The position numbers and the translations under genes are program-made. 64,000 nt of DNA from the IMG/VR virus record IMGVR_UViG_3300045110_000277, positions 1 to 64,000 of that record. The stretch is one strand, 5' to 3'. Position 1 is the stretch's first letter, and each line of letters starts with the position of its first letter. The notes below the pieces were generated by a model, which was not told the DNA's origin, searched no databases, and saw only the letters and a list, made by a program, of their open reading frames with translations. Positions 12,860 to 21,079 of this stretch are shown piece by piece. The stretch comes from a virus.

Positions 12860-14487
12860 GCGTCGTCGCCGCCCTGACCGAGGAGGAGATGTACCTCCTC
12901 GCCATCATCGACGACCCGTCGGGCATCGAGCTGGCCGAGTTCTGCTTCCTCGACGAGGAGCCCGGCAAGGCCGACCCGTGCTTCCGGGTCCGCGACTATC
13001 AGTGGGCGTGGTGGACCAACGAGGAGCGGTATCAGATCGACCACTGTTCCCGAGACGTGGGCAAGAGCCAGGGCATCCAGCTGCGGGCGTTCGCGTTCCC
13101 GTTCAACTTCCCTGGTCAGGAGATGCTGGTCACCGCGCCGGAGCTGAACCACCTCTCGCCCATCGTCGACAAGATCGAGAAGTTGTTCCTGCGTGTTCGT
13201 TTGGGCAGGGAGATGCTCCCGCCGCGCAAGGGTGGTGGCATCAAGCACCAGCCGCAGTTCCAGATGACCTTCATCAACGGCGCGGTCATCATGGGCCGGC
13301 TGCCCAACCGCGACGGCCGTGGCGTCAAGGGCCAGCACTCCCACCGCATCGAGATGGACGAGGCGCAGGACTACCCCCAGCAGGGCTGGATGGAGCTCGT
13401 CGAGACGATGCGCGACACCCCGGGTGCTCAGTGGCGTGCGCACGGCGTGAGCCGCGGCATCCGGGATATGTACTACCGGCTGACGCAGAGCGAGAACCCG
13501 GACTTGCCGTTCTACGTCCATCGCTTCATGGCCATGCACCGGCCGGGCTGGTCAGCGCGGGAGCGCAAGAGCAAGATCGCCATCTACGGCGGCTCGCGGG
13601 ACAACCCGGACTACAAGCGCAACGTGTACGGCGAGCACGGCGACATCAGCAACCCGGTGTTCGTGCTCGCGCGGCTCATGGCGTGCGTGCGGATCAACGA
13701 GAGCACGTGGGCCACGGAGTACAACGAGAACGTCTACGCCAAGATCAAGATCGAGGCGGAGTCGCTTGAAGGCCGACCGATCACGACGTTCCTGCAGTTC
13801 CCGGCGAACCACCGCTCGACGGCGTACAAGAGCTACTGGGCCGGCATCGACATCGGCTTCACCAACGACCCGAGCGAGCTGCTGATCTTCGGCCAGGTCA
13901 ACGTCAAGGACAAGGACGTGCTGCGGCTGCTCTCGCGTGTCCACATGATGCGGATCAGCTCACCGGACCAGGAGGCGGTCATCGCCTCGGTCTTCGAGTT
14001 CTACGGCGACCGGCTGCGCACGCTGTCCATGGACAAGACCGGCAACGGCCTGCCGATCTGGCAGCACATGGCCCTGGACCCGCGGCACCGCGGCTACCGG
14101 GACCGGATCAAGGGCTACGGCTTCAGCGAGAAGAAGGCCGTCGAGTTCGACGACCGGGCGCTGGAGCGCAAGGAGAAGCCCGAGGACGCGGTGATCGAGA
14201 AGAACGTCATCGAGTTCGCCACGGACCAGCTGCGCGCCTACGTGGACGCCGGCATGGTCGAGCTGCCGTACGACCAGGAGCTGCTGAGCGAGTTCCAGGG
14301 CCAGACCGTGCTCTACACCCGGGACGACACCGACGTGGGCAAGAGGCGGACCCGGTACGGCGGTGGGTCCTTCCACACCCTGGACGCCAGCAAGCTGATG
14401 ATCTTGGGCAAGGAGCTGGAGGCCATCGAGGCCGCCCTCGCCCCCAAGCGCCGACGGGGACCTGTGCTCGACCGATTCGCATCCTGA
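12856..14487 (+). CDS. terL: Terminase large subunit
   Basis: 543 residues. The ATPase half has a degenerate Walker A, CSRDVGKSQG (about 60), and Walker B HRIEMDEAQDYP (about 167-178) with the catalytic Glu/Asp pair. The C-terminal RuvC-like nuclease shows WAGIDIGFTNDPSELLIFG (about 328, first Asp) and LSMDKTGNGLPIW (about 390, second Asp). It drives DNA translocation into the procapsid and cuts concatemers. The GTG start overlaps the preceding TGA. Confidence 0.9.
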   Translation: MSVVAALTEEEMYLLAIIDDPSGIELAEFCFLDEEPGKADPCFRVRDYQWAWWTNEERYQIDHCSRDVGKSQGIQLRAFAFPFNFPGQEMLVTAPELNHLSPIVDKIEKLFLRVRLGREMLPPRKGGGIKHQPQFQMTFINGAVIMGRLPNRDGRGVKGQHSHRIEMDEAQDYPQQGWMELVETMRDTPGAQWRAHGVSRGIRDMYYRLTQSENPDLPFYVHRFMAMHRPGWSARERKSKIAIYGGSRDNPDYKRNVYGEHGDISNPVFVLARLMACVRINESTWATEYNENVYAKIKIEAESLEGRPITTFLQFPANHRSTAYKSYWAGIDIGFTNDPSELLIFGQVNVKDKDVLRLLSRVHMMRISSPDQEAVIASVFEFYGDRLRTLSMDKTGNGLPIWQHMALDPRHRGYRDRIKGYGFSEKKAVEFDDRALERKEKPEDAVIEKNVIEFATDQLRAYVDAGMVELPYDQELLSEFQGQTVLYTRDDTDVGKRRTRYGGGSFHTLDASKLMILGKELEAIEAALAPKRRRGPVLDRFAS

Positions 14488-14495
14488 GGAGAACC

Positions 14496-14828
14496 ATGAT
14501 CGTCACCGACATCGCCCGTGCCTGCCACGAGGCCAACCGCGCCGTCCAGCGCAGCCTCAGCGAGGAGATCAACCCACCCTGGGACGAGGCGCCCGAGTGG
14601 ATGAAGGAGTCGATCACCAAGGGCGTCGAGGGCATCCAGGCCGGGAACACCCCGGAGGAGAGCCACGCCGCCTGGATGGTGGACCGGACTGAGCGCGGCT
14701 GGGTCTGGGGGAAGTTCAAGAGCGAGCTGGCCAAGACCCACCCCGACCTCGTGCCCTACGAGGAGCTGCCGCCCGAGCAGCAGCTCAAGGACACCCTGTT
14801 TCACGCCATCGTGACGATCCTGACCTGA
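14496..14828 (+). CDS. Small acidic helical protein of unknown function
   Basis: 110 residues (ARACHEANRAVQRSLSEEIN, then PPWDEAPEWMKESITKGVEG), rich in Trp, Glu and helices, with no cysteines. Sequences with RACHExNRA...PxWxxxPxWxxxS are a frequent phage protein type of unknown role, often near DNA metabolism genes. GAGGAGAACC precedes the ATG. It lies between terminase and portal regions. Confidence 0.7.
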   Translation: MIVTDIARACHEANRAVQRSLSEEINPPWDEAPEWMKESITKGVEGIQAGNTPEESHAAWMVDRTERGWVWGKFKSELAKTHPDLVPYEELPPEQQLKDTLFHAIVTILT

Positions 14829-14883
14829 CTCTAGGGAGTTCTGGCCGGGTCTAGGACCGGTGTTGCGGCGGAACGCAACAGGC

Positions 14884-14901
14884 TGCGAACGGCCGTTGGC
14901 A
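14884..14901. repeat. AACG-NN-CGTT palindrome 8 (putative operator)
   Basis: TGCGAACGGCCGTTGGCA in the 161-nt gap before 14990. The same gap has three GAGCAGAT direct repeats at 14923, 14944 and 14954. Confidence 0.85.
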
Positions 14902-14922
14902 TCCCGCGTCTTCGTCGACTGG

Positions 14923-14961
14923 GAGCAGATCACCACCAAATCGGAGCAGATCCGAGCAGAT
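14923..14961 (+). repeat. Three GAGCAGAT direct repeats
   Basis: Copies at 14923-14930, 14944-14951 and 14954-14961, spaced 21 and 10 bp, i.e. roughly whole helical turns. They could be a protein-binding array (for example activator or packaging site) upstream of the 14990 gene. Confidence 0.45.
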
Positions 14962-14989
14962 TCCGAGCTGAACCTGCCGAAGGAGAGAC

Positions 14990-15388
14990 ATGCCCAAGGG
15001 AGTCGTCGCCGGTACGGATTCCGGCGGGTACGTCGAGCAGGCTGGCGTCGACCCGGCGCTGCTGGCCGCCCTGGCCGGCGAGATGGCCCCGCTGCGGACG
15101 GGCGTTGGCAGCCGGGTCGAGGTGCTCCAGGAGCTGATGGCGATCAAGGCGGCCATCTGCACGTGGCACCGCAAGGAGGTCGGCCAGGTCCTCCAGGAGG
15201 CCAGCGCCTACTCGGCCCGGCTCACCGAGCTGTGGACCGAGCTACGGCTGCTGGAGTCCTCCGACCGGGCGTTCACCCAGCTCCGCACGATGCAGGTCCA
15301 GCCGGTGCTCGATGAGGTCGACCGGCAGTACCGCTTCGCCACGTCCCGCATCGCGCTGATGCGCCAGGACATCGACCTGAGCCGGTAG
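14990..15388 (+). CDS. Helical head-region protein of unknown function
   Basis: 132 residues: a short Gly-rich N-terminus, then helical segments (LLAALAGEMAPLRTGVGSRVE; SSDRAFTQLRTMQVQPVLDEVDRQYRFAT) ending RQDIDLSR. GAAGGAGAGAC precedes ATG 14990. It lies 9 nt before the portal gene, so it is probably a portal-associated or scaffolding accessory. Not recognised. Confidence 0.7.
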   Translation: MPKGVVAGTDSGGYVEQAGVDPALLAALAGEMAPLRTGVGSRVEVLQELMAIKAAICTWHRKEVGQVLQEASAYSARLTELWTELRLLESSDRAFTQLRTMQVQPVLDEVDRQYRFATSRIALMRQDIDLSR

Positions 15389-15397
15389 AGGAGCACC

Positions 15398-17191
15398 ATG
15401 CCTGTCGAGGTCGTCTACAGCCCGGGAGCCGAGGAGTTCCGCGACGCCGGCCTGGAGCCCAGGATGCGCCAGATGGCGGCGCAGCTCACGTCGTGGGTGA
15501 ACCAGACCCGTGCGGTCACGAACCGGTCCGGGCTGTTCGACCGCGGGAAGTACACGTCGAGCGACAACCCGTACGACCAGATGCGCACCGCTCGTCGCGC
15601 GCTGAGCGACGACGACGTGGTGGCCGGCGCCGCCGAGCTGACTGAGGGCATGGCCTTCCAGGGCATCAAGTGGGAGTCCGCCAACGCGGACGAGACCGAC
15701 CTGATGAACCAGATCGCGGCCGAGCACGACCTGGACTCCATCGTGCGCAAGATGTGGCGCGAGGAGTTCACGCTGTCCTCGGTCGTGCAGGGCTTCTGGT
15801 GGGACAACGGCAAGTTCACGGTGCGCGGTACGACGCCGGTGGAGAAGCCGGAGATCGACCCGGCGACCGGGCAGCCGAAGGAGGACCCGGCCAAGCCGCC
15901 GAAGGGTGGGAACAAGCGCAAGAAGACGTACGACGTGTGGTTCCCGCGCAGCATCACCACGCTCGACAGCACCAAGGTCGTGCCGGTCGGGATGATGCAG
16001 TTCGGCCAGGAGCGGCTCGCGTGGCAGGCCACCACGCAGGAGATCGCGCAGTACGACATGCTGATGAACGGTGCGCTGCAGGACGAGATGATGGACCGGT
16101 TCTACGCCGGGAAGTACGTCTGCCGCGACATCGACGAGCAGCGCGAGCTGACCGGGCTCGGCGTGGACGTGACCCGGCTGATCCTGCTCGACGACCGCTG
16201 GACGCACCGGCACACGCTGACCAAGCCGGACCACGAGCGGTTCGCTGACGTGCGGCTCAAGAGCATCTTCCGGCTGCTCGACCTCAAGCAGCAGCTGATG
16301 GAGGCCGACCGCGTGCAGCTGATCGGCGCGGCCAACTACATCCTGCTGGTCAAGAAGGGCGACAAGGACGACCCGGCGTACCCGGAGGAGATCACCAACC
16401 TCCAGCAGAACTTCAACTACATCGCCAAGCTCCCGGTCATCTTCGCCGACCACCGACTGACCATCGAGATCATCACGCCGAAGACGGACCTGTCGCTGTC
16501 GCCGGAGAAGTACGACGTGCTCGACAACCGCATCATCGCGCGGCTGCTGAACACGCTGACGGCCGTTGGCAGCCGCTCTGGTCAGCGCGGCGACGACTCC
16601 CTCAAGCTGGGCCGCGCGGTGGCCCGCACGATGGAGGGCCGCCGCCACATGATCAAGCGGTACCTGGAGCGTCACGTCGCCAAGGCCATGTGGGACGACC
16701 CCAAGAACAAGGGCAAGTTCCAGGGTGAGCCGCCCAAGCTGACGTTCCTGCCGGGCCGCATCCAGCTCGACGACGACACCGGCTGGCTGGCCAGCATCAT
16801 CCAGCTGCGCAGCATGAACGAGCTGTCCCGCGCCACGACGCTGGAGGTGTTCGGGTTCGACCAGCAGGTCGAGGCGATGCGCCGTACGTTCGAGGACGAG
16901 AACGGCATGGACGACATCTTCCAGACGATGGTGCCGCACGGCTCGCCCGGCGTGGGCGGGAACACCGGCGCCGCGTCCGGCAACCCGACCGCCGAGGAGA
17001 CCGCTGCTGCCGCTGGGCAGACGGCCGAGGCCACGGCGGCTGGCGCAGCGAAGGGCGCTCCCCCGGTGGCGCAGGCCGGCGCGGGCCGGCAGGGCGGTCG
17101 GCCGGCTGGCGGCGGCACGGCCAAGAAGACCGCGGCGACTCGTCGAACCGCCAAGGGCACCACGAGCACCTCGAAGGGCGGTTCCACCTGA
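15398..17191 (+). CDS. Portal protein
   Basis: 597 residues, portal size, in the portal slot between terminase and protease/capsid genes. Typical features are a start with polar helices, DEMMDRFYAGKYVCRDI and TNLQQNFNYIAKLPVIF in the middle, a long helical stem region, and a low-complexity Ala/Gly/Thr/Lys tail from about 520 (AAAAGQTAEATAAGAAKG). It forms the dodecameric ring through which DNA enters and to which the tail attaches. The stop overlaps the next ATG by one base. Confidence 0.8.
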   Translation: MPVEVVYSPGAEEFRDAGLEPRMRQMAAQLTSWVNQTRAVTNRSGLFDRGKYTSSDNPYDQMRTARRALSDDDVVAGAAELTEGMAFQGIKWESANADETDLMNQIAAEHDLDSIVRKMWREEFTLSSVVQGFWWDNGKFTVRGTTPVEKPEIDPATGQPKEDPAKPPKGGNKRKKTYDVWFPRSITTLDSTKVVPVGMMQFGQERLAWQATTQEIAQYDMLMNGALQDEMMDRFYAGKYVCRDIDEQRELTGLGVDVTRLILLDDRWTHRHTLTKPDHERFADVRLKSIFRLLDLKQQLMEADRVQLIGAANYILLVKKGDKDDPAYPEEITNLQQNFNYIAKLPVIFADHRLTIEIITPKTDLSLSPEKYDVLDNRIIARLLNTLTAVGSRSGQRGDDSLKLGRAVARTMEGRRHMIKRYLERHVAKAMWDDPKNKGKFQGEPPKLTFLPGRIQLDDDTGWLASIIQLRSMNELSRATTLEVFGFDQQVEAMRRTFEDENGMDDIFQTMVPHGSPGVGGNTGAASGNPTAEETAAAAGQTAEATAAGAAKGAPPVAQAGAGRQGGRPAGGGTAKKTAATRRTAKGTTSTSKGGST

Positions 17192-18798
17192 TGGACACCA
17201 AGGACCGGATGGCGAACGGGACGTACCCGATCACCAACCAGAAGCAGGCCAAGGCGGCCTGGGACCTGCGCGGGTCCAGCAAGACGTACTCCGAGGCCGA
17301 GGTGGTCTCGCACATCCGCGCGCAGGTCGCCAAGCACGGGCTGGAGATGCCCGCCGACAAGGTGGCCCCGAAGCAGAAGGCCGCTGCTGTCCCGCCGCAC
17401 GGCTTCATCTGGCCCGAGGGGATGCCCGACTGCTCGCTGTGCGACCGGACGGCCAACGATCCGGTCCACGTCAACCCGCCCCGCAACCCGCAGCGGTTCG
17501 GGGAGAGCACGTACCGCACCGAGGCGTCCGACAAGAACCCGAACCCGTCGATGCCGGTGCGCTCCCACGCCTACACCCCGAACGTGAACATGATCACGAA
17601 CCGGGTGCTGTGCCAGGGCTGCGGGGAGAACCTCGGCAACGGCATCCACGTGGTCGGGATGCCCGCCGGGATGGTCCCGTCCAGCTCGAACTCGGGCATC
17701 TGGGGTGCCGGGCAGACTGCGGTGGGCGCCGGGGGCTCACCGTTCGGCGCCGGGCCGCAGCTGGCGGAGCTGTCCGCGCATCGGTTCGAGCCGATGGACG
17801 GCCACGACGGCTGCGGGCTGGGCTGTGGGCTGCCGAGCTCGGACGAACTGCACACGCGAACGCCCGTTCGCACCCAGCCGAGGCAGCAGGCCGACCTCTC
17901 CGACGGCTCCGCCTACGACCAGGCGCAGCGCGCCCTGGCCCTGATGGCCATCGCCGACGAGGCGCTCGACCAGGCCCAGCCGCTGCTGGCTGCCGCCCTC
18001 GGGATGCCCAACCCGGACTCCGACGATGAGCCGGTGCGGGTGGCTGCCCAGGTCGCCTTCGTCTCCGAGATCGGTCAGAAGCTGGTCTTCGCGGCGCCCG
18101 GGTCCACCGGCTTCGACGTGTCGTCGCTGCCCCGGGAGATCGCCGCCGGCTTCCAGCGGGCGAGCGCGGCCAACCCCTACAACCTGTGGGTGACGGGGCG
18201 CTACGTCGAGGCGGACCGGCCGAACCGCAACGCGGCGTACTGGTCCACCGCTGACCTGGAGGTCGGCCAGCCGTCGGTTGCGCACGGGCCGATCAACTGG
18301 AACCACCAGGAGAAGGAGATCATCGGCTGCATCGCGGCGACCGAGCTGGTCAAGGTCGAGCGCCAGGCCGCCTCCGACGTGGGCAGTCACATCGTCGCGC
18401 TCGCCGCGGTGTGGGGCTTCATCTACCCGGAGCGGGCCCGCGCGGTGCAGAAGGCGTCGGAGGACCAGAAGCTCTGGTACTCGATGGAGTGCATCAGCCG
18501 GGAGGTCGCGTGCCTGTCGGGTGACTGTGGTGTGGTGCTCCCGTACCGCGACTACATGACGCGGCAGACCTCGCGCTGCGAGCACATGCTGGGCGGCGCA
18601 CCGCGCCGGTTCGTGGACCCGGTGTTCGGCGGCGGGGCCATGATCGTCCCGCCAGTACGGCCCGGGTGGGCAAATGCCGATGCACGGGTGATGAAGCAGG
18701 CGGCCGCGTTGGCCGAACGACAGGCAGCCGCCTTCGGCGACCTGACCACCTCAGAAGCCGAGCTGCTGGTGGCCCAGCTGATCGGGACAGGAGAGTAG
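17191..18798 (+). CDS. Putative capsid maturation protease with N-terminal DUF6582-like segment
   Basis: 535 residues. The first 50 (DRMANGTYPITNQKQAKAAW) resemble the DUF6582 segment seen in phage head proteins. A Cys pair region (CSLCDRT, CQGCGEN, CGLGCGL) suggests zinc binding. The C-terminal half (from about 300) has WVTGRYVEADRPNRN, VAHGPINWNHQ with a His near the expected catalytic position, and GFIYPERARAVQ, like prohead proteases. The slot between portal and scaffold/capsid supports this. Catalytic residues cannot be assigned with certainty. Confidence 0.6.
   Translation: MDTKDRMANGTYPITNQKQAKAAWDLRGSSKTYSEAEVVSHIRAQVAKHGLEMPADKVAPKQKAAAVPPHGFIWPEGMPDCSLCDRTANDPVHVNPPRNPQRFGESTYRTEASDKNPNPSMPVRSHAYTPNVNMITNRVLCQGCGENLGNGIHVVGMPAGMVPSSSNSGIWGAGQTAVGAGGSPFGAGPQLAELSAHRFEPMDGHDGCGLGCGLPSSDELHTRTPVRTQPRQQADLSDGSAYDQAQRALALMAIADEALDQAQPLLAAALGMPNPDSDDEPVRVAAQVAFVSEIGQKLVFAAPGSTGFDVSSLPREIAAGFQRASAANPYNLWVTGRYVEADRPNRNAAYWSTADLEVGQPSVAHGPINWNHQEKEIIGCIAATELVKVERQAASDVGSHIVALAAVWGFIYPERARAVQKASEDQKLWYSMECISREVACLSGDCGVVLPYRDYMTRQTSRCEHMLGGAPRRFVDPVFGGGAMIVPPVRPGWANADARVMKQAAALAERQAAAFGDLTTSEAELLVAQLIGTGE
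17855..17872. repeat. AACG-NN-CGTT palindrome 9, intragenic
   Basis: CGCGAACGCCCGTTCGCA inside the putative protease gene. It contains CGAAC-N4-GTTCG, the LexA/SOS-box pattern of Gram-positive bacteria. Confidence 0.85.
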
Positions 18799-18800
18799 CC

Positions 18801-19454
18801 ATGCCCGCACCGAGCCCGTTCCCGGTCCCGGACCCCAACAACACCACGCTCGGCGAGCTGAACCCGGCGTTCGGCCCGGCCGGGTCCAACGGCGGCGTCT
18901 CGCCCGGTCACATCGTGGCCGTGTCCGAGAAGTCCTTGACCAGCAACGTCGCCCTGCTCGTGGTCGGCGCGCACCCGTTCGCCGTCGGCGACTCGGTGCT
19001 GGTCAACATCGGCGACGCGATCTACGACGGCGTGCAGACGCTGACGGCCGTGACCAGCACCAGCGTGTCCTTCGCCAAGACCCACGCCGACGTGGTGGGC
19101 GGGCCGTACACGATCACGAACAAGCTGCTCGCCAGCTTCGTGGGCACGCTGACCATGGCGGCCACCACCGGCCTGGCCGTGGGTGACCTGGTGACCGTCT
19201 CCGGCCTGTCCGGGTTCAACGGCACGTACGTGATCAAGTCGCTGACCGGCACCACGATCAGCTTCCGGATCTACGCCGCAGACGTGGGCACGGCAGCCGC
19301 GTCCGGCACCATCACCCGGATCGGGCCGCTGCGCGGCACGGTCGAGTCCAACCTCGCCTACGACGCCGCGTTCGTGGTGCCCGAGGCGGTCCTGCCCCAG
19401 CAGCCGGCCGCCAACCAGGCGCTGCCGAACACCGACACCGGGGGCATGGGCTGA
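18801..19454 (+). CDS. Virion protein with two LTSNV-type beta modules
   Basis: 217 residues. After a Pro-rich start (PDPNNTTLGELNPAF) come two ~65-residue beta modules at about 45-105 and 108-172 (LTSNVALLVVG...AVGDSVLV; LASFVGTLTM...VGDLVTVSG...FNGTY). They match those of the 5443 and 32579 products. The C-terminus (ANQALPNTDTGGMG) is nearly repeated at the end of the next small gene. Probably a head decoration or fibre protein. Its final A of the stop region overlaps ATG 19454. Confidence 0.7.
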   Translation: MPAPSPFPVPDPNNTTLGELNPAFGPAGSNGGVSPGHIVAVSEKSLTSNVALLVVGAHPFAVGDSVLVNIGDAIYDGVQTLTAVTSTSVSFAKTHADVVGGPYTITNKLLASFVGTLTMAATTGLAVGDLVTVSGLSGFNGTYVIKSLTGTTISFRIYAADVGTAAASGTITRIGPLRGTVESNLAYDAAFVVPEAVLPQQPAANQALPNTDTGGMG

Positions 19455-19624
19455 TGCCGGACCCGCAGGACATCTTCCCGGCGGCGCCAACGACCGTCGA
19501 CACCGCGTTCGAGGAGACGCCGGACGAGCCGGCCGACTTCGGCGCCTTCAGGGCCGGCGACCCGCTGCTGCCGGCGCGGGACGACCAGCAGCTGCCCAAC
19601 ACCGACCCCGGCATCACCGGCTGA
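19454..19624 (+). CDS. Small virion-region protein sharing the QLPNTD tail
   Basis: 56 residues, acidic (FEETPDEPADFGAFRAGD), ending QQLPNTDPGITG, close to the tail QALPNTDTGGMG of the upstream protein, so the pair may share an assembly signal or derive from partial duplication. ATG 19454 overlaps the upstream TGA. A one-mismatch AACG palindrome lies at 19485. Confidence 0.6.
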   Translation: MPDPQDIFPAAPTTVDTAFEETPDEPADFGAFRAGDPLLPARDDQQLPNTDPGITG

Positions 19625-19636
19625 GAGAAGGACGAC

Positions 19637-19837
19637 ATGCCCCAGGACGACTACTCCAGCGCGGTCACCGACATCAAGACCGCCCCGCACAACATCCCGA
19701 CCGACGGCGACCCGAACCCCGCCTTCAAGGGCACCGCGAGCACCCCGCAGCAGTTCCCGTTCGTGGAGATCAACCAGCTCGACATCGGTGGCTCTGTGGG
19801 CTCGCTGCCCGCCACCGATCTGCCCATCCGCGGCTAG
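19637..19837 (+). CDS. Small virion-region protein of unknown function
   Basis: 66 residues (PQDDYSSAVTDIKTAPHNIP, then DGDPNPAFKGTASTPQQFPF). The NPAF motif also occurs near the start of the 18801 product. There is no hydrophobic segment or cysteine. GAGAGAAGGACGAC precedes the ATG. It ends the protease-proximal cluster; a regulatory gap with two palindromes follows. Confidence 0.6.
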   Translation: MPQDDYSSAVTDIKTAPHNIPTDGDPNPAFKGTASTPQQFPFVEINQLDIGGSVGSLPATDLPIRG

Positions 19838-19846
19838 CGCCCTGCG

Positions 19847-19864
19847 GCCCGACGGCCGTTGGCA
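19847..19864. repeat. AACG palindrome relative (one core mismatch)
   Basis: GCCCGACGGCCGTTGGCA, 29 bp before copy 10, making a tandem pair upstream of the capsid operon. Confidence 0.5.
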
Positions 19865-19875
19865 TCTCCAGTGGG

Positions 19876-19893
19876 TGCCAACGGCCGTTCGCA
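19876..19893. repeat. AACG-NN-CGTT palindrome 10 (putative operator)
   Basis: TGCCAACGGCCGTTCGCA, ending 2 nt before the -35 element of the WhiG-like promoter at 19896. Binding here should interfere with expression of the scaffold/capsid genes. Confidence 0.85.
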
Positions 19894-19895
19894 CG

Positions 19896-19922
19896 TCAGT
19901 TGCGGCTCCCTAGTGCCGATAT
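19896..19922 (+). promoter_or_regulatory. WhiG/FliA-like promoter of the capsid operon
   Basis: TCAG (19896-19899), 15 nt, GCCGATAT (19915-19922). It lies 49 nt upstream of the scaffold start and directly beside palindrome 10. Confidence 0.6.
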
Positions 19923-19971
19923 GCCCGGCACAGGCCGGAGTCCTCCGGCCGTTCCATGCCGAGGAGGGCAG

Positions 19972-20517
19972 ATGGCCGAGCCGCGCACCTTCACCGAGGG
20001 TGAGGCGTACGCGCTCGTCTCCGACGCAGTTCAGCGTGAGACGGCAGCCGTGGTTGCGGAGAAGGAGACGCTCACCGAGCGCCTCACCGCGGCCGAGACC
20101 GAGCGGGACGCGGCTCTTGCCCGCGCCACCGCCGCGGAGGAGCTTGCCGCCACGACCAAGACCGCCCACGACGAGTTCGTGGCGGGTCTCGAAGCGCAGA
20201 AGGCCCAGGAGGCGAAGCGCACCGAGCGCCTCGCCAAGCTGGCCGAGGTCGCTCCGGGTCTCACGGTCGAGGCCGAGCGCGCGGACCGCATCGTGGCGAT
20301 GAGCGACGAGGCGTTCGACGAGATGGTGGAGACGGTCCGCGAGACCGCCGCTGCCAAGCCGACCGAGGGCTCCACGCCTCCGCCGGCCGCACCCACGGGC
20401 GTGCCGCGCGAGTCGGCCGCCTTCCAGGGCAAGAGCCCCGCAGAGGGCGACGCCGCCACCACCGGGTCGGTGATGGGTCTCCTCGGAGCCCGTCGCGCGA
20501 TGGCCGGCAAGCAGTAG
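19972..20517 (+). CDS. Capsid scaffolding protein
   Basis: 181 residues, Ala/Glu-rich and almost wholly helical (about 25-100: VAEKETLTERLTAAETERDA and following), with a Pro-rich break (STPPPAAPTGVP) and a basic tail (ARRAMAGKQ) typical of a scaffold that nucleates HK97-fold capsid assembly. The slot directly before the decoration and major capsid genes supports it. GAGGAGGGCAG precedes ATG 19972. Confidence 0.75.
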   Translation: MAEPRTFTEGEAYALVSDAVQRETAAVVAEKETLTERLTAAETERDAALARATAAEELAATTKTAHDEFVAGLEAQKAQEAKRTERLAKLAEVAPGLTVEAERADRIVAMSDEAFDEMVETVRETAAAKPTEGSTPPPAAPTGVPRESAAFQGKSPAEGDAATTGSVMGLLGARRAMAGKQ

Positions 20518-20533
20518 AGGGGAGGGTCCAACC

Positions 20534-21064
20534 ATGGCATCTGACTACGGCCTCAACTTCGGCTTCCGCCGGAGCGACGAGTCCACGCGCGTCAGCGAGG
20601 GCAGGCTGAAGGTTCCGGCGACGGGCACCTTCCGTCTCGGCTCGCTGGTCATGTTCGACAGCGCGTCGGCCGGCTACCTCAAGGCCGCCACTTCCGGCGC
20701 GGTCGGCGAGGGCGGCACCAACGGCCTGCTCGTGCAGGAGGAGATCTGGGACCGCTCGGTGTACGCGCCGAGCACCATCGACTCCTTCTACCTGGGTCTG
20801 GCCCGCAACAACCGGCTCGCGGTCATCGCGTCCGGCGCGGGCACCAAGGTGTGGTTCAAGAACACCGCGGCCCAGACCAGGGCGGACGGCCGAGTGGTTT
20901 CGGCGGTCACGATGGTCGACTTCTCGACCCCGCCCGCTGTCAACGACTACCTGACCTGGACCGGCACGCAGTACGCCAAGTCCGGCTCGGGAGTCTCCGA
21001 CTCGATGCTTCGGGTCACGCTGTCCAACGGCGTGGACTACCTCGAAGCCGTCCTCGTTCGCTAG
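20534..21064 (+). CDS. Head decoration protein
   Basis: 176 residues, beta-rich (ATGTFRLGSLVMFD...; DGRVVSAVTMVDFSTPPAVN), located between scaffold and major capsid as decoration or capsid-stabilising proteins usually are. AGGGGAGGG precedes the ATG. It probably coats the mature capsid. Confidence 0.65.
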   Translation: MASDYGLNFGFRRSDESTRVSEGRLKVPATGTFRLGSLVMFDSASAGYLKAATSGAVGEGGTNGLLVQEEIWDRSVYAPSTIDSFYLGLARNNRLAVIASGAGTKVWFKNTAAQTRADGRVVSAVTMVDFSTPPAVNDYLTWTGTQYAKSGSGVSDSMLRVTLSNGVDYLEAVLVR

Positions 21065-21079
21065 AAGGGAGGCACCGAC

